Positions 24,854 through 28,925 of a DNA stretch of 28,925 nucleotides are shown here, piece by piece. The translations under genes were made by a program, and so were the position numbers. Under the pieces are notes generated by a model that was not told where the DNA came from, ran no database searches, and worked only from the letters and a program-made list of their open reading frames with translations. The stretch spans positions 1-28,925 of the forward strand of contig DATBMY010000443.1 of NCBI GenBank assembly GCA_036554605.1, read 5' to 3'. Positions within the stretch are counted from its first letter, which is position 1; the number at the start of each line of letters is the position of its first letter. This DNA comes from DATBMY01 sp036554605 (GTDB lineage Bacteria > Acidobacteriota > Blastocatellia > UBA7656).

Positions 24854-26044
24854 ATGGGCCTTACGGTTCGCGAAGCTCTCTCCTTGAACGCATTAAAGGG
24901 CGCCGTTGTAGTGGCAGGCCACGCGGGGCTGGATAATCCCATACGTTGGACGCACATAATCGATCACCCGGAGGTAGCCACGTGGGTTAAAGGGGGCGAA
25001 GTTTTGCTGACTTCGGGGCTCGGTATTTACAAAGACATCGAAGCTCAGGTCCGTTACATGCGGGAAGCGGCGCAGGTGAAGGTCGCCGCCGTGCTTGTCG
25101 CCACCGAGGAGTACTTGCCCCAGACGACGACGGCGATGCGCGAGATTGCAGACAAAAACGCCATTCCGCTTATCGAGCTCCCACGCACTACACTTTTCAT
25201 AGAGGTAACCGAAGCCATACTCCGCCATGTGGCATCGAAATCGGCCGAAAGCGCGCGTGATTATCTAATAGACGCGCTCATTGCGGGCAATCTGCCCGAG
25301 AGCGCGGAGACGCTTGCGCGGCTGGCCGAGCTCGGTCTCAAACCGGACCGGCCGCACGTAATAACATTGACCCAGATCGCAACTAAGGGAATGGGGCAAT
25401 CGCTCAGCGAGTCCGAAACACGAACCATCATGGCCGCCATCAACAATGCGCCCAGACGAGCTATAGTCGTGCCGCGGACAAATTGCGTACTGGCGATATT
25501 CCCGTTGAGCGCGCGCGAGCATTCCCCCGCGGCCTTCTCACGATCGCTGTCTGAAGCCCTGGAGGAGAGCTCTGAGGCCAGGCTGCGGGTCGGGATGAGC
25601 GGCCTTGCGATGAGGCTCAGCGATTTTAAGACGCGCTACCGTGAAGCGCGTGACGCGCTCTTTATCGCGAACCTTATACCAGACCCGCCGGCACCTCTCT
25701 GTTACGACGACCTTGGCGTATGGAGCCTGCTATTGCGGATCGAAGAGCAGTCGGAGCTGAGGCGAATGGTTGATCACTACCTGACGCCGCTGGTCGATCA
25801 CGACCGTGAGCAGCAGACCGACTGGGTCGGCACGCTTGAGGCATTCCTCAACCAGAATGGAAACCTGCGCGCAACCGCCCGGCAGCTCAATCTTCATCGC
25901 AACACGATCACCTACCAGCTGGAGCACATCAAGAAACTGACCGGCCTCGACCTCGACAGCGCCGAGGTCAGGCTAAACCTGCAGGTCGCATTTAAGATCC
26001 AAAAACTTCTTGCCGAAAAAGAGAGAAAATATCTGCATTTTTGA
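24854..26044 (+). CDS. PucR-family transcriptional regulator
   Basis: DNA-binding regulator of 396 residues with the standard three-part layout. The N-terminal PucR domain (about 1-125) shows LTVREALSL, NPIRWTHIIDHPEVATWVKGGEVLLTSG and ADKNAIPLIELP. A central GGDEF-like CdaR-type region (about 160-285) contains VGMSGLAMRLSDFKTRYREARDAL. The C-terminal HTH_30 (about 333-390) reads TLEAFLNQNGNLRATARQLNLHRNTITYQLEHIKKLTG. Relatives control purine, allantoin, GABA or sugar-diacid catabolism, often by sensing a pathway metabolite, but the N-terminal domain does not reveal the ligand. It probably shares a transcript with the GNAT gene and might act on the EamA exporter downstream; the dyad at 26057-26093 is a candidate site. 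Confidence 0.9.
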   Translation: MGLTVREALSLNALKGAVVVAGHAGLDNPIRWTHIIDHPEVATWVKGGEVLLTSGLGIYKDIEAQVRYMREAAQVKVAAVLVATEEYLPQTTTAMREIADKNAIPLIELPRTTLFIEVTEAILRHVASKSAESARDYLIDALIAGNLPESAETLARLAELGLKPDRPHVITLTQIATKGMGQSLSESETRTIMAAINNAPRRAIVVPRTNCVLAIFPLSAREHSPAAFSRSLSEALEESSEARLRVGMSGLAMRLSDFKTRYREARDALFIANLIPDPPAPLCYDDLGVWSLLLRIEEQSELRRMVDHYLTPLVDHDREQQTDWVGTLEAFLNQNGNLRATARQLNLHRNTITYQLEHIKKLTGLDLDSAEVRLNLQVAFKIQKLLAEKERKYLHF

Positions 26045-26056
26045 TCCCGCCCTTTA

Positions 26057-26093
26057 GCCCTGTGGCTTCTGTGCCATAGGCACAAAGCAGGGC
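26057..26093. promoter_or_regulatory. Nested dyad between pucR-type gene and exporter gene
   Basis: Outer arms GCCCTG (26057-26062) and CAGGGC (26088-26093) enclose the near-perfect palindrome TGTGCCATAGGCACA (26070-26084; 6-bp arms, ATA centre). It starts 13 bases after the regulator's stop and 60 bases before the next start. It could be a transcript terminator (only a short T-run follows) or an operator for the adjacent regulator. Confidence 0.4.
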
Positions 26094-26152
26094 CATTTTC
26101 GCTGTTATCATCGTCCGTTGTACGCGGCTTCCGTATACCCCAGAATCCTTAT

Positions 26153-27061
26153 ATGAGGATGGTTGAAAAAGAGCGCTTACTTGGCCGCGCGCAGATTGTC
26201 GTATCGGCCGCGAGCTTCGGCACGATTGGCGTTTTCGCCAAGACCGCGTACGCGGCCGGGGTCAGCGCGCCGCTGCTGCTCGAACTGCGATTCATAATAG
26301 CCGCGATGGCGCTCTGGGCCTATTTCCTGGCCTTTGACCGCAGGATCATCAAGATAAGCAAGAAACAGCTGGCAACCTGCGCGGCGCTCGGGCTGGCGGG
26401 CTACGGCATATTCTCCAATCTGGTATTTAAGGCCCTTGAAAGCACGCCCGCGACAATCGTAGGGCTCCTGTTCTTCTGTTATCCGGTATTCGTGCTGCTG
26501 CTTGACTGGTTTATCTTGAGGCGGCGGCCGCACCTGCAGCTCCGGCTGGGCGCCGCGCTAATACTGGGGGGCATCGCCGTAGGAGTCTTCGGCACGGCGG
26601 CGGCAGGAATAAGCCTCGGCTGGTTGCTCTCAATTGCTGGAGCTGCCTGGTACGCGGCTTATATTGTCGCGACTCGAAAGCTGCTTACGAATCTTAAGCC
26701 TCAAAGCGTCGCGTTGTACGTGACGAGCTTCGCCGCGCTTGGCTTCTGGTTTTTGGGCGGGCCGGTCTCATACGGCATGAGCCGGATCGAGGGCAGCGCA
26801 ATGATCGCGGTAATCTCTCTGGCATTAGTCTCTACCGTGCTTGCTCTGCTGAGTCTCTTTTCCGGGCTTGAAAAGATCGGCAGCGCGGAGGCCTCGCAGA
26901 TCGGATCGGTTGAACTGGTCGTAAGCCTGACACTGGCGGGCACTCTTTTGGGAGAGAGCATCTCTCTGCCTGTAATCCTCGGAGCCGGTCTTGTAATGGC
27001 GGGGGTTTTCGCCGGCCAGCTCAAGCCGCGTCTTCGCGGCGTCGAGTGCCCTCAATCTTGA
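26153..27061 (+). CDS. EamA/DMT-superfamily transporter
   Basis: Membrane transporter of 302 residues with about ten transmembrane helices in two EamA repeats (about 8-140 and 150-290). Recognisable segments are SAASFGTIGVFAKTAYAAGVSAPLLLELRF in the first repeat, ALESTPATIVGLLFFCYPVFVLLLDWFILRRRP at its end, and EKIGSAEASQIGSVELVVSLTLAGTLLGESISLPVILGAGLVMAGV in the second. Family members mostly export amino acids or other small metabolites; the substrate here is unknown. The start at ATG 26153 has no obvious Shine-Dalgarno; ATG 26159 is an alternative. It is 108 bases downstream of the PucR-type gene, same strand. Confidence 0.87.
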   Translation: MRMVEKERLLGRAQIVVSAASFGTIGVFAKTAYAAGVSAPLLLELRFIIAAMALWAYFLAFDRRIIKISKKQLATCAALGLAGYGIFSNLVFKALESTPATIVGLLFFCYPVFVLLLDWFILRRRPHLQLRLGAALILGGIAVGVFGTAAAGISLGWLLSIAGAAWYAAYIVATRKLLTNLKPQSVALYVTSFAALGFWFLGGPVSYGMSRIEGSAMIAVISLALVSTVLALLSLFSGLEKIGSAEASQIGSVELVVSLTLAGTLLGESISLPVILGAGLVMAGVFAGQLKPRLRGVECPQS

Positions 27062-27131
27062 CTGGCGGCAGCTTCAACCACGAAATATGCCAGCACCGGG
27101 AGCGGTAGTAAAATAGAGATGCCTCGGTTAC

Positions 27132-27160
27132 TTTTCATCCCGCAATGGCTCTGTTAATAT
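27132..27160 (+). promoter_or_regulatory. Candidate sigma-70 promoter for the YCF48-like gene
   Basis: TTTTCA (27132-27137) and TAATAT (27155-27160), each 4 of 6 to consensus, are separated by 17 bp. The resulting leader of about 35 nt carries GAGGGGA (27188-27194), 7 bases before ATG 27202. Confidence 0.4.
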
Positions 27161-27201
27161 CAGGCTCTTAACTCAACAGGCTTATTTGAGGGGATCGCTT
27201 A

Positions 27202-28371
27202 ATGCAGGCTAAGAGGCTTGTCGCTTTTTTCTTACTCATAATTCTGGTCGTCCCGGCTTTCAGCTGCAAATCGAAGGAGGAAGAGAAACCCAGGCAGGGA
27301 CGATGGATCGCTCAATACCGCCATCCTGAATCAGGCAAGTACGAGGGCATTAATCTACTCAGAGCATTTTTTTACAATGATATATCTGTCGTGTCGCCTC
27401 AGGTCGTATTCGTTGCCGGTGACAAGATCAATCCCGGATTCGACACTCGCATTGGCGTTGTCGTCACCACCACCGACGGGGGCCAGAACTGGACCGAGCG
27501 CGAGATTCGCCAGGAAGGCGTTGAGCTTCTTTCACTAAACACCCTACACTTCATAAACCAGAATGTCGGATGGGCCGCGGGGATCGATTCCGGTTATAGC
27601 GCCGTACTTTTTAAGACCACGGATGGCGGCGCTAGCTGGAGCATGACGCGACCCGAGCAGAAGCAGTTGCCTACCTCGATATATTTCTCCGACGAATTGA
27701 CGGGATGGATGTCCGGCGGCACTCCTTCACTGGAAGAGGCGACTGAATCGACGGCGGCTGACATGGAGGGAGCCGAGCTTACCGGGCCAAGCGCGATCCT
27801 GTCGACTACGGATGGAGGGCAGACCTGGCGCGCGCAAAAGCAGATACCGGTTTCGATTGATGAAATCTATTTCGTCGACCGCCAGCAAGGGTGGGCCTGT
27901 GGGTCCGCGGGCGCGATCTATCATACGGCGGATGGCGGGATAAGCTGGTTTGTGCAAAGGACCGACCTGGAGCCGGGCGATGGCCCCGTCAACCTGCGCG
28001 GCGACGGGTTGCGAGAGTTCAGGATAACCGGGTTACACTTTCCCGACGCTTTGAATGGCTGCGCGGCGGCGAATTCGGAAAGCACCAGGAGCGGCCGCCT
28101 CCTGATGACAAACGACGGCGGAAAGACCTGGCAGAAGCGATGGCTCCACGACCAGATGGAGATGATTGACGCGTTCTTTCTCGATGCCAATACAGGCTGG
28201 GTCCTTACAAGCGACGGGAAGTTTGTTTACTACACGAGCGATGGCGGTAAGACCTGGCAGAACGAGCCCAAGGTATTCGAGCAGGACGTGCCCCTGAACA
28301 GAATAGAAGGCGCGGGGTCTCATATTTGGGCAGTAGGCGGCGGCGCAATCTTTTATCGAGCGACAGATTGA
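27202..28371 (+). CDS. YCF48-like Asp-box beta-propeller lipoprotein
   Basis: Predicted lipoprotein of 389 residues: signal peptide 1-21 with Cys22 (VPAFSC), a charged linker, then a beta-propeller with six Asp boxes (S/T-x-D-G-G-x-T/S-W) at about 90-97, 139-146, 202-209, 242-249, 303-310 and 345-352, spaced one per blade. Matching blade elements such as VGWAAG, TGWMSGG, QGWACGS and TGWVLTS recur between them. The fold is shared with the photosystem II assembly factor YCF48/HCF136 and sialidase-type BNR proteins. No photosynthesis gene is in the window, so a role as extracytoplasmic binding or assembly scaffold is a safer reading than photosystem assembly. It probably precedes the peptidase gene in the same transcript (gap 56 bases). 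Confidence 0.85.
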   Translation: MQAKRLVAFFLLIILVVPAFSCKSKEEEKPRQGRWIAQYRHPESGKYEGINLLRAFFYNDISVVSPQVVFVAGDKINPGFDTRIGVVVTTTDGGQNWTEREIRQEGVELLSLNTLHFINQNVGWAAGIDSGYSAVLFKTTDGGASWSMTRPEQKQLPTSIYFSDELTGWMSGGTPSLEEATESTAADMEGAELTGPSAILSTTDGGQTWRAQKQIPVSIDEIYFVDRQQGWACGSAGAIYHTADGGISWFVQRTDLEPGDGPVNLRGDGLREFRITGLHFPDALNGCAAANSESTRSGRLLMTNDGGKTWQKRWLHDQMEMIDAFFLDANTGWVLTSDGKFVYYTSDGGKTWQNEPKVFEQDVPLNRIEGAGSHIWAVGGGAIFYRATD

Positions 28372-28427
28372 GCAAGTCAAGACAGCTTCGGCATTCATCT
28401 TTCAGCACCTGAAAGGGGGAATAAAGT

Positions 28428-28925
28428 ATGAGGCGCATTACGCATGGCTTCTTCACTCTACTTTTAATCATGACAATAGTCCTGGGCGGGATATCCCAGA
28501 CTCGCGCCAGAAAGAGCGCTAGCCCGGCCGGGCCATCAAAGGAAGCGCTCGAAACGATCAAGGTTGACGCATTGATGGAGCATGTCAAGGAGCTCTCTTC
28601 CGACGATTACGAGGGACGCGCTCCCGGGTCGCGCGGCGAAGAGAAGAGCATTAAGTACATCGCCGATGAATTCAAGAAAGCCGGGCTCGCGCCGGGCAAC
28701 ACTGACGGGACCTATTATCAGAAAGTCCCGCTCGTCGGCATAACGACCGATCAGGATACGGAGCTGGATATAAAAGCGGCGGGCAAGGATCTGGATTATA
28801 AGTTCGGCGAAGACTTCGTCGCGCGCACCACGCGCGCCGTCGAGGGTACGAGCTTTGACGCCGACATGGTCTTCGCAGGTTATGGCGTCGTCGCCCCCGA
28901 GTACAAATGGGATGATTACAAAGGC
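28428..28925 (+). CDS. M28-type secreted peptidase, N-terminal part (cut by window end)
   Basis: The first 166 codons of a gene running off the right edge. A signal peptide covers about 1-28 (FFTLLLIMTIVLGGISQTRA). After it come EHVKELSSDDYEGRAPGSRGEEKSIKYIADEFKKAGLAPG (about 52-91), the classic N-terminal signature of M28 zinc aminopeptidases, then the beginning of what looks like a PA insert domain (MVFAGYGVVAPEYKWDDYKG at the end). The zinc-binding residues lie beyond the window, so activity cannot be judged. Start at ATG 28428 with AGGGGGA about 7 bases upstream. Confidence 0.85.
   Translation, partial: MRRITHGFFTLLLIMTIVLGGISQTRARKSASPAGPSKEALETIKVDALMEHVKELSSDDYEGRAPGSRGEEKSIKYIADEFKKAGLAPGNTDGTYYQKVPLVGITTDQDTELDIKAAGKDLDYKFGEDFVARTTRAVEGTSFDADMVFAGYGVVAPEYKWDDYKG

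Overview
The window is a gene-dense, GC-rich bacterial chromosome segment with 22 protein-coding genes (two cut by the window edges) and no rRNA, tRNA, CRISPR array or transposase that I can see. A diderm is indicated by an OmpA-type peptidoglycan-binding protein, several lipoprotein or Sec signal peptides and periplasmic multiheme cytochromes. The gene set (NrfHA, NurA with a HAS-barrel partner, YCF48-like lipoprotein, hut genes, GC-rich REP-like hairpins) reminds me of Acidobacteriota, perhaps Blastocatellia. That placement is inference and is not proven by the sequence.

Layout, left to right. 1-1294: the 3' part of a primary sigma factor gene (rpoD). 1313-1469: hairpin-rich REP-like repeat between convergent genes. 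1480-2025 (-): exported LEA-type-2-like protein, divergent from a branched-chain-amino-acid-type ABC transporter operon (2177-6034). In that operon the substrate-binding lipoprotein and the LivH permease form one polypeptide, followed by LivM and LivG. No LivF follows. 6102-8108: nrfH-nrfA, the ammonia-forming cytochrome c nitrite reductase, with CXXCH rather than CXXCK at the first (catalytic) heme. 8113-10665 (-): a HAD phosphatase and a TIGR03960-type radical SAM protein, abutting with no intergenic base. 10894-15127 (+): OmpA-like coiled-coil protein, a REP-like repeat, a zinc-ribbon membrane protein, a secreted 5'-nucleotidase and a small hypothetical protein. 15128-16426 (-): hemL. 16553-18496 (+): a GT39-like membrane glycosyltransferase with a strong promoter placed almost on its start codon.

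18527-24088 is mostly minus strand: nurA, a stand-alone HAS-barrel protein, hutH and hutU, with a small DUF5658-like membrane gene on the opposite strand between hutH and hutU. 24303-28925 (+): GNAT acetyltransferase, PucR-type regulator, EamA/DMT exporter, a YCF48-like lipoprotein with six Asp boxes, and the beginning of a secreted M28-type peptidase.

Functional threads: uptake of organic nitrogen (Liv-type transporter), dissimilatory or detoxifying nitrite reduction to ammonium (NrfHA), histidine breakdown to imidazolonepropionate (HutH, HutU), DNA end processing (NurA), and cell-envelope maintenance. The points most worth following up are the receptor-permease fusion with no LivF, the CXXCH NrfA, the NurA/HAS-barrel pair without a HerA ATPase in an apparent operon with hutH, the near-leaderless promoter at 16513-16541, and the family of REP-like hairpins.
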